Part shown: positions 11,102-20,683 of the stretch, one piece after another
Position numbering within the stretch: position 1 is the first letter of the stretch
How the letters are laid out: the number at the start of each line of letters is the position of its first letter
Assembly: GCA_963844635.1 (NCBI GenBank)
Contig: CAWJPD010000011.1
Coordinates: forward strand, 62,001 to 126,000
Direction of reading: 5' to 3'
Source: JAJPKK01 sp963844635
GTDB taxonomy: Bacteria; Pseudomonadota; Alphaproteobacteria; Rhizobiales; Xanthobacteraceae
Length of the DNA: 64,000 nt
The notes under the pieces: model-generated
Told to the model about the DNA's origin: nothing
What the model saw: only the letters and a program-made list of their open reading frames with translations
Database searches by the model: none
Translations under genes and position numbers: made by a program

Positions 11102-11732
11102 GGTGCAGAGAACAAAGATTCTGAAGCCCGGAAAAGTCGCCTACTTGGTGCAGGCCTTGACTCGACTCGGTTCTCGCCAACATATTTTGCGCCCATTACC
11201 ACGTCAGCAGAAATTGGGGTCGAGCGGCACAGCGGGGGAATGCGCGCCATGACACCGTTCAGCGCAGCCTTTGCCGCGCCGATGCACGCAAGTCGAATTG
11301 CGGGAACCAACCGCTCACAACCGACGAACTGATCGTGACGCCCCCGCTCCGCCACGGAGAAAGCCACGCTATGCTGGGGACATAGCAGAGCTATTACACC
11401 GCGTTCACACTTGGGTATCTTGTCGAGTGTCTTTGCCGGAAAGAATGCGACCGAAAATCCGGTACCCCGTCCCCTCGCCGGGTATAAACCGCGCCGGCCA
11501 CCCTTTGAGTGCTACCGCAGAACGAGGTACATAGCAACATATTCTTGTTCAAAATTCACTTGTAATTCATTGTGTTTAACAGTCGTTCATCTATCTCTTA
11601 ACGATGGTTCACCTTGATCATCGGCTGGAAAGCCACCGAACGGCGCCGTGCTTATTGCAAAGGCAGCCGGTCCACTGGCCGCTTGCAACAACCGAGATTC
11701 GGCGGCGGTGGCACGGGGCGGGATTGACCGCT
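11102..11732. other. non-coding stretch before repeat and aroC
   Basis: About 630 bases with no convincing gene on either strand. An AT-rich patch at 11525-11600 contrasts with the GC-rich surroundings and could hold the aroC promoter; no clear -35/-10 pair can be fixed by eye. Confidence 0.4.
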
Positions 11733-11874
11733 TATGAGGGGGATGCGTTCCGCATGAATCGCCTCCGCTCGGTTCTCCTTTGCGCATCCGCCGCGGACTG
11801 CGCTCGACGACGAATGCGGGTGGATTTGCCCATGATGTTGTCCGAAAAGTCTGCAATTTTTCGGGATCATGCGC
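11733..11874 (+). repeat. A-B-C mosaic repeat, plus orientation
   Basis: Three-module copy immediately upstream of aroC, ending 39 bases before its start codon. Module C core TCCGAAAAGTCTGCAATTTT is present, followed by CGGGATCATGCGC. Confidence 0.8.
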
Positions 11875-11913
11875 TAATGGCTCAAGCTACCAACCCCGCC
11901 GGGGTCAACTCCG

Positions 11914-13059
11914 ATGTCCCACAATACTTTCGGCCATTTATTCCGGGTCACGACGTTCGGCGAGAGTCATGGCGCCGCGATTGGCTGCGTCATCGATGGG
12001 TGCCCACCTCGCATTCCGCTCGCCGTGGTGGACATTCAGCACGACCTCGACCGCCGGCGTCCCGGGCAGTCCCGCTTTACCACCCAGCGACAGGAGCCGG
12101 ACCAGGTGAAAATCCTGTCCGGCGTGATCGCCGATGATGCCACCGGAGAACCGGTGACAACGGGGACGCCGATCGCGCTGGTGATCGACAATGTCGACCA
12201 GCGCTCGAAGGACTATTCCGATATCCGCGATCTTTATCGTCCAGGCCATGCCGATTATGCCTACGACGCCAAATATGGCGTGCGGGACTACCGCGGCGGC
12301 GGTCGCGCCTCCGCGCGAGAGACGGCGGCCCGGGTCGCCGCAGGGGCGGTGGCGCGCAAAATCGTGCCCGGCGTGACAGTCCGGGCAGCACTGATCGCGA
12401 TGGGACCGCACTCGGTCGATCGCGGCAAATGGGACTGGGACGAGGTCCCCCGCAATCCGTTCTTCTGTCCGGACCGCGCGCTCGCGGCACAGTTCGCGCC
12501 GTATCTGGACGGCATTCGCAAGCAGGGATCCTCAATTGGCGCCATCATCGAGGTGGTCGCGGAGGGGGTGCCGGCAGGCCTTGGCGCACCCGTATATGGC
12601 AAGCTCGATGCCGATATTGCCGCAGCGCTGATGGGCATCAATGCGGTGAAGGGCGTCGAGATTGGCGCCGGGTTCGCCGCCGCGACACTGAGCGGCGAAG
12701 CCAATGCCGATGAGATGCGCATGGGGCCGGATGCGCGGCCGCATTTCCTGTCGAACCATGCCGGCGGCATTCTTGGCGGCATTTCCACCGGGCAACCAAT
12801 CGTGGCGCGCTTTGCCGTGAAGCCCACTTCTTCGATTCTGACCCCGCGTCGGACCGTCGATCGCTATGGCCGCGAGACCGAGATCGCCACCAAGGGGCGC
12901 CACGACCCGTGCGTCGGCATCCGTGCCGTCCCCGTCGCAGAGGCCATGATGGCTTGCGTGCTGGCCGATCACTATCTTCGCCAGCGCGCACAGGTCGGCG
13001 ATACTCCGCAGTGGCCCCGCACGGACCGCGTGGGGCCGGGCGACGCGCGGCAACGATGA
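11914..13059 (+). CDS. aroC: chorismate synthase
   Basis: Converts 5-enolpyruvylshikimate-3-phosphate to chorismate, last step of the shikimate pathway; needs reduced FMN. The 381-aa protein is intact with all three family signatures: GHLFRVTTFGESHGAAIG near the N-terminus, the YDAKYGVRDYRGGGRASARETAARVAAGA flavin/substrate loop near residue 120, and the C-terminal KPTSSILTPRRTVD and RHDPCVGIRAVPVAEAM. Starts with MSHNTFGH. The next gene (ribB) begins 16 nt after its stop, suggesting co-transcription. Confidence 0.97.
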   Translation: MSHNTFGHLFRVTTFGESHGAAIGCVIDGCPPRIPLAVVDIQHDLDRRRPGQSRFTTQRQEPDQVKILSGVIADDATGEPVTTGTPIALVIDNVDQRSKDYSDIRDLYRPGHADYAYDAKYGVRDYRGGGRASARETAARVAAGAVARKIVPGVTVRAALIAMGPHSVDRGKWDWDEVPRNPFFCPDRALAAQFAPYLDGIRKQGSSIGAIIEVVAEGVPAGLGAPVYGKLDADIAAALMGINAVKGVEIGAGFAAATLSGEANADEMRMGPDARPHFLSNHAGGILGGISTGQPIVARFAVKPTSSILTPRRTVDRYGRETEIATKGRHDPCVGIRAVPVAEAMMACVLADHYLRQRAQVGDTPQWPRTDRVGPGDARQR

Positions 13060-13075
13060 CCAGAGAGTAATTGAA

Positions 13076-14167
13076 ATGGCGGCGACGCAGCACCCCCAAG
13101 CGATCGTGCAGTCCGCGATCGCCGCATTCGGTCGCGGCGAGATCGTCGTCGTCGCCGACGACGACGATCGGGAGAACGAAGGCGACCTTTTCGTCGCGGC
13201 GGCAAAGTGCACGCCGGAGAAGATGGCGTTCATCATCCGCCATACCTCCGGGATCGTCTGCGCGCCGCTTGCTGTCGAGGAGGCGAAGCGTCTGCATCTG
13301 GAACCTATGGTGGCCCGCAACGACGCGCCGCTCGGCACCGCGTTCACCGTTTCGGTCGATGTTCGCCACGGCCTCACCACCGGCATTTCCGCCGAGGAGC
13401 GCACCAACACGGTGCGCGCGCTCGCCAACGGCAACAGTGGTGCCGCCGATTTCGTGCGGCCCGGCCATGTGTTCCCGCTGATCGGGCGCGCAGGGGGCGT
13501 GCTGATGCGGTCTGGCCACACCGAGGCTTGCGTTGACCTTTGCCGGCTCGCGGGTTTGCCCGCGGTCGGCGTGCTGGCGGAATTGATGAATGATGACGGC
13601 ACCGTGATGCGGGGACCGGAGGTCGCCGGTTTTGCCGAGCGGCACGGCTTGATGCGCATCTCCATCGCCGACCTCATCGCCTATCGGCAGGCCCGCGAAA
13701 GGCTCGTCGAACGGGTGAGCGAGTTTACCGTGGCGACCGAGATCGGCACGTTAAAGGGCTATTCCTATGTGACACCGTTCGACGCCGTCTACCACATGGC
13801 GCTGGTGCACGGACGCATTGGCGACGGCCGCGACATTCCGACGAGGCTGCATCGCGCCAACATTCTGCGCGACATTTTCGGCGGCGCGACCGACGTTCAT
13901 AGTGCCTTGCAGCGCTTCGCAAAAGAGGGGCGCGGCGTCATCGTGTTCCTGCGCGACGGCTCGGCCGGCGTTCCTGTTTCCGCTCCGCCCCTGGATGATG
14001 GCACCGAGGCGGCGCGACAAAGGCAATGGCGGGAGGTCGGTCTCGGCGCGCAGATTTTGAAAGATCTCGGCATTTCGTCGATCCGTCTCCTGACCTCATC
14101 CACGCACCGTTACGTCGGTCTCGCCGGTTTCGGCATCGAGATCGCCGCCAGCGAGCCGACCGACTGA
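13076..14167 (+). CDS. ribB: 3,4-dihydroxy-2-butanone-4-phosphate synthase with degenerate GTP cyclohydrolase II-like domain (RibBX type)
   Basis: Makes the four-carbon riboflavin precursor from ribulose-5-phosphate. Residues ~1-205 form an intact RibB domain: acidic loop DDDDRENEGDLF, RHTSGIVCAPL, TAFTVSVD, GHVFPLIGRAGGVLMRSGHTEA with substrate His/Thr. Residues ~215-360 resemble GTP cyclohydrolase II, but the zinc-binding cysteine cluster of RibA is absent: the equivalent segment reads RLHRANILRDIFGG. This matches the proteobacterial RibBX variant in the literature, whose second domain is not a working cyclohydrolase, so a separate ribA is expected elsewhere. Confidence 0.92.
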   Translation: MAATQHPQAIVQSAIAAFGRGEIVVVADDDDRENEGDLFVAAAKCTPEKMAFIIRHTSGIVCAPLAVEEAKRLHLEPMVARNDAPLGTAFTVSVDVRHGLTTGISAEERTNTVRALANGNSGAADFVRPGHVFPLIGRAGGVLMRSGHTEACVDLCRLAGLPAVGVLAELMNDDGTVMRGPEVAGFAERHGLMRISIADLIAYRQARERLVERVSEFTVATEIGTLKGYSYVTPFDAVYHMALVHGRIGDGRDIPTRLHRANILRDIFGGATDVHSALQRFAKEGRGVIVFLRDGSAGVPVSAPPLDDGTEAARQRQWREVGLGAQILKDLGISSIRLLTSSTHRYVGLAGFGIEIAASEPTD

Positions 14168-14198
14168 CGCGGCGATCGAGCTGCACATTCCGATGTCT

Positions 14199-14404
14199 CT
14201 AAATCATTTTTGTCATTGCCCGGCCGGAGACCCTGCCGCGGTTGCGGCGGCTCTCCGTAGACCGGGCAATCCAGTACTCCCCGACATCCAAAGACGATCG
14301 ACGGGCGAGCCACATTTCGAGACTGGTGGTTACTGGATCGCCCGGTCACGGAGTTCACGCTGATAGAGCAGCGTGAACTCCGGCCGGGCGATGACAGTGA
14401 TGTG
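14199..14404. repeat. snap-back repeat family E, copy 2
   Basis: Arms AAATCATTTTTGTCATTGCC and GGGCGATGACAGTGATGT pair with each other and resemble the arms of the copy at 4394-4551. Each arm contains its own GC-rich hairpin ending in ATCCAGTA or TACTGGAT. It fills the space between ribB and the DUF1194 gene. The right inner hairpin (GGAGTTCACGCTG / CAGCGTGAACTCC) is longer than in copy 1. Confidence 0.75.
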
Positions 14405-14551
14405 TAAGTCAACCAGACCAGAAATTGCTTCGAACGCGCGCAAATACGCGAGCTCCTACATCAGGACAGCGGCTGTGGGGCATGCATCTGCAGACCTGCT
14501 TTCCTTGGCTCCGCAAGCGTGCCAACATGTTCATGCACGATGGAGAAGGCG

Positions 14552-15406
14552 ATGAGTGCATTCGTGACCGGATGGGTCAGGGCGGCGATCGGCGGATTGG
14601 CGCTTGCGCTTGCCGTATTCGCGGCGCCTCGCAGAGCGGACGCTCAGGCCCTGTCGCCCCCTGTCGCGACGAGCGACGTCGACGTTGCGCTGGTCATCGC
14701 CGTCGACATCTCCTTTTCGATGGACCCGGACGAGCAGGCGCTGCAACGCGAGGGCTATATTCTCGGCCTGACCTCGCCGGACTTCCTCAATGCGCTTCAA
14801 CAGGGTCTGCACGGCAAGGTGGCGATCACCTATTTCGAGTGGGCGGGATCGGCCGATCAGCGCGTCGTCGTGCCCTGGCGGGTGATCGATGGTCCGGCGT
14901 CGGCCAAGGCATTCGCCGACGCGATCGCTGCCGCTCCTTACCGCCGCGCGTTCCGCACCTCGATTTCCGGCGCGCTGGAGTTCGCGATGCCCCTGCTCGA
15001 AAATTCTGGCTTTCGGGCCATTCGCCGGGTCATCGATGTCTCGGGCGACGGCGTCAATAATCAGGGCACGCCGGTGACGATCCTGCGCGACGAAGTGCTG
15101 GAGAAAGGCATTACCATCAACGGCCTGCCGATCATGCTCAAGCGGCCGGAGCCGGGATCGATCGATATCGAGAACCTTGACGTGTACTACGAGGATTGCG
15201 TCATGGGCGGGCCCGGGTCCTTCGTCATCCCGATCCGCGAGCGGGCCCAGTTCCGCGAAGCGACGCGCACCAAGCTGATCCAGGAAATCGCTAAACGCGA
15301 CACGGCGCCGCGTGTGGTCCGGGTGTCAGCCGCGGCACCGCGCATTTCCTGTACAATCGGCGAACGCATGTGGCAGCAACGCTGGGGCGGCTTCGACTTT
15401 CGCTGA
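14552..15406 (+). CDS. exported DUF1194 (von Willebrand A-like) protein
   Basis: About 284 residues. ATG 14552 is chosen because GGAGAAGG lies just upstream and because it yields MSAFVTGWVRAAIGGLALALAVFAAPRRADA, a signal peptide with ADA cleavage. The mature part opens VDVALVIAVDISFSMDPDEQALQREGY, with the MIDAS-like D-x-S-x-S of vWA domains, then RVIDVSGDGVNNQG (second metal-site segment). DUF1194 proteins are periplasmic or secreted and of unknown function in alphaproteobacteria. Its stop is followed by a long repeat array. Confidence 0.9.
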   Translation: MSAFVTGWVRAAIGGLALALAVFAAPRRADAQALSPPVATSDVDVALVIAVDISFSMDPDEQALQREGYILGLTSPDFLNALQQGLHGKVAITYFEWAGSADQRVVVPWRVIDGPASAKAFADAIAAAPYRRAFRTSISGALEFAMPLLENSGFRAIRRVIDVSGDGVNNQGTPVTILRDEVLEKGITINGLPIMLKRPEPGSIDIENLDVYYEDCVMGGPGSFVIPIRERAQFREATRTKLIQEIAKRDTAPRVVRVSAAAPRISCTIGERMWQQRWGGFDFR

Positions 15407-15430
15407 TCGGTCCCAGGGGACCACGTAAGC

Positions 15431-15710
15431 GCATGGTCCTGAAAAGGTGCGGACTTTTCGGACAAGGATCATGCGCAAAATTACCGTGCATCCGTCGTCG
15501 AGCGCAGTCCGCGACGGGTGCGCAAATTACCGTGCATCCGTCGTCGAGCGCAGTCCGCGACGGGTGCGCGAAATTACCGTGCATCCGTCGTCGAGCGCAG
15601 TCCGCGACGGGTGCGCAAAATTACCGTGCATCCGTCGTCGAGCGCAGTCCGCGACGGGTGGGCAAAGGGACCCAGCGGGAGGCTTTCCAGGCTTAACGCA
15701 TCCCGCTCTA
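15431..15710 (-). repeat. A-B-C mosaic repeat with module B amplified four times, minus orientation
   Basis: Module C at 15431-15476, four head-to-tail copies of a 46-47 bp module B (about 15477-15666), then module A ending TCCCGCTCTA at 15710. Each B unit begins AAATTACCGTGCATCCGTCG and is itself a palindrome around the CGAGCGCAGTCCG centre. The four units are nearly identical. Confidence 0.85.
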
Positions 15711-15776
15711 CCTGTGGCAAAGCGGCCGTGTACGCTGATGCGTTCAGCCCGCGGTCCGACATCGGGAGGGAGCCGC

Positions 15777-16763
15777 ATGATGACGAGGCGGGTGCTTCTG
15801 TTCACCGCAGCCTTGGCCGCCCTCAACTCACGCGCCGCGAGGCTTGCAGCCGCAGAGACCTACCCGACGCGCCCGATCACGATCATTGTGCCGGTGCCGC
15901 CGGGAGGCGTTGCCGACCCGATCGCGAGAATCCTGGCCGATCGCATGACGGTCTTCCTCGGCCAGCCGGTGATCATCGAGAACGTCACCGGCGCCGGCGG
16001 CAGTATCGGCGTCGCGCGCGCGGCGCGGGCGGCGCCTGACGGCTACACGCTCAGTATTGGCAATTGGCTGAGCCATGTCGGTGCAAGCGCGGCCTTTCCG
16101 GTGCAATACGACGTGCTGAGGGATTTCGAGCCGATCGCGCTCCTGACGACGAGCCCGATCCTGCTCGTCGCCAGGCCGGACTTTCCCGCCAACGATCTGG
16201 GCGAACTCGTCGCGTGGCTCAAGGCCAATCCCGACAAGGCCACGGCGGCAACCGTCGGCGCCGGCAGCGCCGCTCACATCAGCGCCGTCTATTTCCAGAG
16301 GGGCACCGGCACGCGTTTCAACTTTGTGCCTTATCGCGGCGGCGGTCCCGCCAATCAGGACGTGGTGGCCGGCCATGTCGACATCATGTTCGCGGAGGCG
16401 ACGGGCGCGCTCGGCTTCGTGCGCAGCCACCAGGTGAAGACCTATGCGGCGCTGTCGAAAACGCGCTGGTTCGCCGCCCCCGAATTGCCGACCGTGGATG
16501 AGCTCGGAGTGCCCGGCCTGCATATCGCCTTCTGGAATGGTCTTTGGGTCCCCAAAGACACGCCCAAGGAGATCGTGACAAAACTCAATGCCGCCGTCGT
16601 GGATGCGCTCGCCGATGCCGCCGTGCGTCGGCGGCTCACCGATATCGGCCAGGAGATCATGCCCCGCGATCAACAGACGCCAGAGGCGCTTGCCGCCTAT
16701 CACAAGGCGGAAACCGAAAAATGGTGGCCGCTGATCAGGGCCTCCAATATCAGGGGCGAATGA
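15777..16763 (+). CDS. TctC/Bug-type tripartite tricarboxylate receptor protein
   Basis: Periplasmic solute-binding protein of the Bug family. Start ATG 15777 follows GGGAGGGAG and gives MMTRRVLLFTAALAALNSRAARLAAAETYPTRPITIIVPVPPGG: signal peptide plus the family's YPTRPI...VPxPPGG opening, with ADPIARIL and GAGGSIGVARAARAAPDGYTL after it. Length 328 aa is typical. No tctA/tctB membrane genes lie nearby, so it is an orphan binding protein, as is common for this family in rhizobia and Bordetella. Ligand unknown (carboxylates in studied members). Confidence 0.9.
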   Translation: MMTRRVLLFTAALAALNSRAARLAAAETYPTRPITIIVPVPPGGVADPIARILADRMTVFLGQPVIIENVTGAGGSIGVARAARAAPDGYTLSIGNWLSHVGASAAFPVQYDVLRDFEPIALLTTSPILLVARPDFPANDLGELVAWLKANPDKATAATVGAGSAAHISAVYFQRGTGTRFNFVPYRGGGPANQDVVAGHVDIMFAEATGALGFVRSHQVKTYAALSKTRWFAAPELPTVDELGVPGLHIAFWNGLWVPKDTPKEIVTKLNAAVVDALADAAVRRRLTDIGQEIMPRDQQTPEALAAYHKAETEKWWPLIRASNIRGE

Positions 16764-16860
16764 GGGTCAGGCACGGCCCGTCGGCACCATCCACGTTGCG
16801 CCGTCTTACCGCCGAGCGCCGCCCATCCTCATTCACAGATATTCGCGCAACGGCCCGTTG

Positions 16861-17005
16861 AAGCGGGATGCCTTAAACTTGAATTGAATCGCCTCCCGCT
16901 CAGGTTTCCCCTGCGTGTCCGTCGCGGATTGTGCTCGACGACGGATGGGCGGTGAGTTTGCGCAGGGCCTTGGTCCGAAAATCTGCACTTTTCGGGACTT
17001 TGCGC
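16861..17005 (+). repeat. A-B-C mosaic repeat, plus orientation
   Basis: Degenerate three-module copy (A at 16861, B around 16915-16950, C ending TTTGCGC at 17005) between the convergent TctC-type and recA genes. Confidence 0.7.
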
Positions 17006-17032
17006 TCGCCGCCGACCGCGGCTGTTGCGCAG

Positions 17033-18107
<1,075 letters not shown>

Positions 18108-18201
18108 ACGGCTCTCCTTATGACCGGATTCGGCAGACCGGCAAACCCTGCCCGACCGACCGACTCAATGACGGAGACGCACCGTACCCTATCTGTTCTC
18201 A

Positions 18202-18216
18202 GTTCGCAATATGTTC
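18202..18216 (-). promoter_or_regulatory. LexA/SOS box upstream of recA
   Basis: GTTCGCAATATGTTC on the plus strand (GAAC-N7-GAAC toward recA) matches the alphaproteobacterial LexA operator GTTC-N7-GTTC exactly. It lies 95 bases upstream of the recA start codon, where an operator would be expected. Spacing and sequence are seen directly; LexA binding is inferred. Confidence 0.8.
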
Positions 18217-18545
18217 CATGAAGGGTCACCACGACCTCACGAAGATTGAGCGGTCCAATGCCCCCGAGGCCCGCAATCAAAGCGGGCCAGTGTTTAACGC
18301 AAAACGGGCCACTCGCGGCCAGAGGGGCCAGTACCAGGGCCAGTACCATCGCGCCGGGGCACACCGCAAAAGGTCCATGATCAGTCGCAGCGCAAAATCG
18401 TCCTTATGCTATTGATGCACCAATCTCTATCGGGTAGGGGTCGCCGTCACGCTCTTGTCTCTCCTGCTCCCTGATTTCACGCCCCAACAGCCGACTTGGG
18501 CTATGTTTAGCCGTGACGCGTATTGATTCGGGGAGGGGGAAGGCA

Positions 18546-19325
18546 ATGCATGGGACCGACCTGCCACGAAACTCAATTGTTGGGCAAAAAGCTATGCGTG
18601 AGATTCCGGCTAACATGGCCGAAAGATTGATAGTTGCGTTGGATGTATCCACACCGGAAGAAGCCGAGCTATTGGTCGAAAAGCTCGATGGAGTGGTGTC
18701 TTTTTACAAAATCGGGCTATGGCTCCTGTTTGCCGAAGGAACCGATCGTCTTATCGACTTGCTGATCAGAAAGAAAAAGAATGTCTTTCTTGATTACAAA
18801 ATGTTCGATATCGGAGAGACGGTATTTCGTGGCGTCGAGCGTGCTAAAAATCGCGGGATAAAATTTGTCACGGTTCATGGAGATAATGAAATCATCCAAT
18901 CAGCTGTGGCAGCAAAGGGAGGTTCTGATTTTTTGAAGATTTTTACGATCACCGTGTTGACGAGCATGGATGACAAGGACTTACACGACATGGGCTATCG
19001 TCTCACGGTGAAGCAGCTTATTGAACTGAGGGTCAGAAAATCACTGGAGTATGGTAGCGATGGAATTATCGCTTCAGCGGCCGACAATCCAAACGACATT
19101 AGAAGACTTGTTGCTAACCAGGGTTTGCTGATTGCAACCCCTGGCGTGCGTCCGGTTGGGACCAATTCCGACGATCATAAACGGGTCGCTTCCCCCGCAG
19201 ACGCAATTCGGGGCGGCGCAGATTATGTGATCATCGGTCGCCCCATTCTGGAGCACCCTGACCCCAGGTTCCAAGCGGAACAAGTTATTAAACAAATGGA
19301 ACTTGGAACAGCCCCGCTTAGCTGA
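18546..19325 (+). CDS. pyrF: orotidine-5'-phosphate decarboxylase, atypically low GC
   Basis: Last step of UMP synthesis. Body MAERLIVALDVSTPEEAELLVEKLDGVVSFYKIGLWLLF, then NVFLDYKMFDIGETVFRGVERAKNRGIKFVTVHGDN (the DxKxxDI catalytic Lys/Asp array), GSDGIIASAAD, LLIATPGVRPVGTNSDDHKRVASPADAIRGGADYVIIGRPI: a complete group-I enzyme. ATG 18546 is preferred for the strong GGGGAGGGGGAAGG upstream (259 aa); starts at 18594 or 18615 would be closer to usual lengths. Two consecutive 60-base lines of the gene count 43% and 37% GC against 70% for a line in recA, which suggests transfer from a lower-GC donor. Confidence 0.92.
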   Translation: MHGTDLPRNSIVGQKAMREIPANMAERLIVALDVSTPEEAELLVEKLDGVVSFYKIGLWLLFAEGTDRLIDLLIRKKKNVFLDYKMFDIGETVFRGVERAKNRGIKFVTVHGDNEIIQSAVAAKGGSDFLKIFTITVLTSMDDKDLHDMGYRLTVKQLIELRVRKSLEYGSDGIIASAADNPNDIRRLVANQGLLIATPGVRPVGTNSDDHKRVASPADAIRGGADYVIIGRPILEHPDPRFQAEQVIKQMELGTAPLS

Positions 19326-19584
19326 AATAAAAACAGGTTCGGCTCAACCGACGTGCGTTACGTGGAACTGCCGTCGCGCTCTGGCGCGCTTTCGGCAAGT
19401 ATGGGCGGCATAGTAGGCGCCTTAGAGCGGGTCAACCATCTCTTTCCCCCGAATCGCGCATTGTAGACGATCCCGGAGGAAAGTTGAGGTGAGGTAATAA
19501 GGTCTCACTCGTCGCACGGAGGGTAGGTCCCCACCGATTTCCGCCATCTTGCTGATGGATGCTCCCCTCTCCGGGGGAAACGCC

Positions 19585-20259
19585 ATGCCGATCACCGACA
19601 AGGATATCGCTGAGTTGTGTCTCGGGATTTACACCTATCCGGGGACCATCACCTGGGACCATTATGACAGCGGCGCCGACAGCGACCAGATCTGCTGGGG
19701 CGTCAAGACGGTCGAGGGCACCGACGTCCTCGTGTTTCGCGGTTCGATCACGTTCGAAGACTGGCGCCGCGATTTCGATGTGTGGACGAACCCGTTCGGA
19801 CATTTGCAACTTGGGCCGGTGCATCCCGGCTTCCTGCTCGGGGTCGATCAGGTCCTTGCCGAGTACCGGCAGGCAGCCAAGGGACCGTTGTTCGTCGCCG
19901 GCCATTCGCTCGGGGCCGGGCGGGCTTCGGTGCTGTGCGGCCTTGCCATCGTAGCCGGAATGACGCCGATCGGACGCGTGGTGTTCGGCGAGCCGCGGCC
20001 CGGATTTGCGCAGCTTGCGGACCTGATCAAGCCGATCAGCCATAGCCTGAGCTATCGAAACGGCAAGCCGGGGACATTCGAACACGACCTCGTCACCGAT
20101 GTGCCGTACTATCTCGGACTGTACAAGTACGTTCACCCGACGGCGCTGGTCGATGTTTCCGCCCTCCCCCCGCTTCTCGATGAGTGGGGGATTTTTTCAT
20201 ACCATCACATGCAATTGTACCTTCAGGCGATCAGCGCGCAGGGGTTGCCCGCGAGCTGA
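19585..20259 (+). CDS. lipase class 3-like alpha/beta hydrolase
   Basis: 224 residues, starting MPITDKDIAELCLGIY after GGGGGAAAC. Contains FRGSITFEDWRRDF, the nucleophile elbow GPLFVAGHSLGAGRASVLCG (G-x-S-x-G, Ser near residue 112), VVFGEPRPGFAQLADLI and a C-terminal YHHMQLYLQAI that may supply the His. No signal peptide, so probably cytoplasmic. Small lipase-fold proteins of this kind are common in phages and plasmids, and the next small ORF also has phage-type relatives, so this pair may be a phage remnant. Substrate unknown. Confidence 0.8.
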   Translation: MPITDKDIAELCLGIYTYPGTITWDHYDSGADSDQICWGVKTVEGTDVLVFRGSITFEDWRRDFDVWTNPFGHLQLGPVHPGFLLGVDQVLAEYRQAAKGPLFVAGHSLGAGRASVLCGLAIVAGMTPIGRVVFGEPRPGFAQLADLIKPISHSLSYRNGKPGTFEHDLVTDVPYYLGLYKYVHPTALVDVSALPPLLDEWGIFSYHHMQLYLQAISAQGLPAS

Positions 20260-20278
20260 CCAAACGTGTTCGTTGCCC

Positions 20279-20334
20279 ATGACAATGCAACAATGACGAT
20301 GCAACAATGACGATGCAACAATGACACTGCAACA
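20279..20334 (+). repeat. 14-bp tandem repeat forming a chain of ATGA-overlapping mini-ORFs
   Basis: Four copies of ATGACGATGCAACA-like units starting at 20279, 20293, 20307 and 20321. Because 14 is not divisible by three, each of the first three units encodes MTMQQ and then a TGA that overlaps the ATG of the next unit by the coupling sequence ATGA. The fourth unit has TGG instead of TGA and CTG instead of the second ATG, so it opens the following gene as MTLQQW. Confidence 0.85.
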
Positions 20335-20539
20335 ATGGCGACATAAGAAGCGCGGGTCGGTCTACGAGGTGCTGACGGACAATGCTTCCTTGCAATGCGC
20401 GTCGGCACCCGAATTCGAACAGAGGTTCGACCGCTGGACCGTTTACCGGGACGTTTTGACCGGCGCGATGTATTTGCGACCGACCCCGGAATTCAAAGAT
20501 GGCCGATTTGAGCTGATCGATCGCGAGCCGCAGGCGTGA
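20321..20539 (+). CDS. small DUF1653-like protein with coupled mini-ORF leader
   Basis: 72-residue protein MTLQQWRHKKRGSVYEVL...WTVYRDVLTGAMYLRPTPEFKDGRFELID. The WRHKKRGSVYEV / VYRD / LRPTPEFxDGRFE pattern resembles short DUF1653-like and phage hypothetical proteins, predicted to be single-domain beta-rich folds; no known activity. Its first five codons come from the last unit of the tandem repeat, and there is no other in-frame start (the frame is closed by TGA at 20294). It follows the lipase gene by 61 bases. Translation probably depends on re-initiation through the ATGA chain. Confidence 0.65.
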   Translation: MTLQQWRHKKRGSVYEVLTDNASLQCASAPEFEQRFDRWTVYRDVLTGAMYLRPTPEFKDGRFELIDREPQA

Positions 20540-20550
20540 CGAACGCAGCG

Positions 20551-20648
20551 CATCATCCGAAAAATTGCAAACTTTTCGGACCAACATCATGCGACAAATC
20601 AAAGAGATGCGAGGGGAGGCGATGCAAACTGAAGGCGTCCCGCTCTAG
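20551..20648 (-). repeat. A/C mosaic repeat, minus orientation
   Basis: Module C (CCGAAAAATTGCAAACTTTTCGG core) then module A ending CCCGCTCTAG, directly after the small DUF1653-like gene. Confidence 0.75.
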
Positions 20649-20683
20649 CACTCGGAATCGAAGAAGAATGATCCATCGAGGGA

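Noticed and set aside
15477..15666. CRISPR-like array of 46-bp units
   Set aside because: Units abut with no variable spacers, and each is a palindrome belonging to a dispersed repeat; no cas genes in the window.
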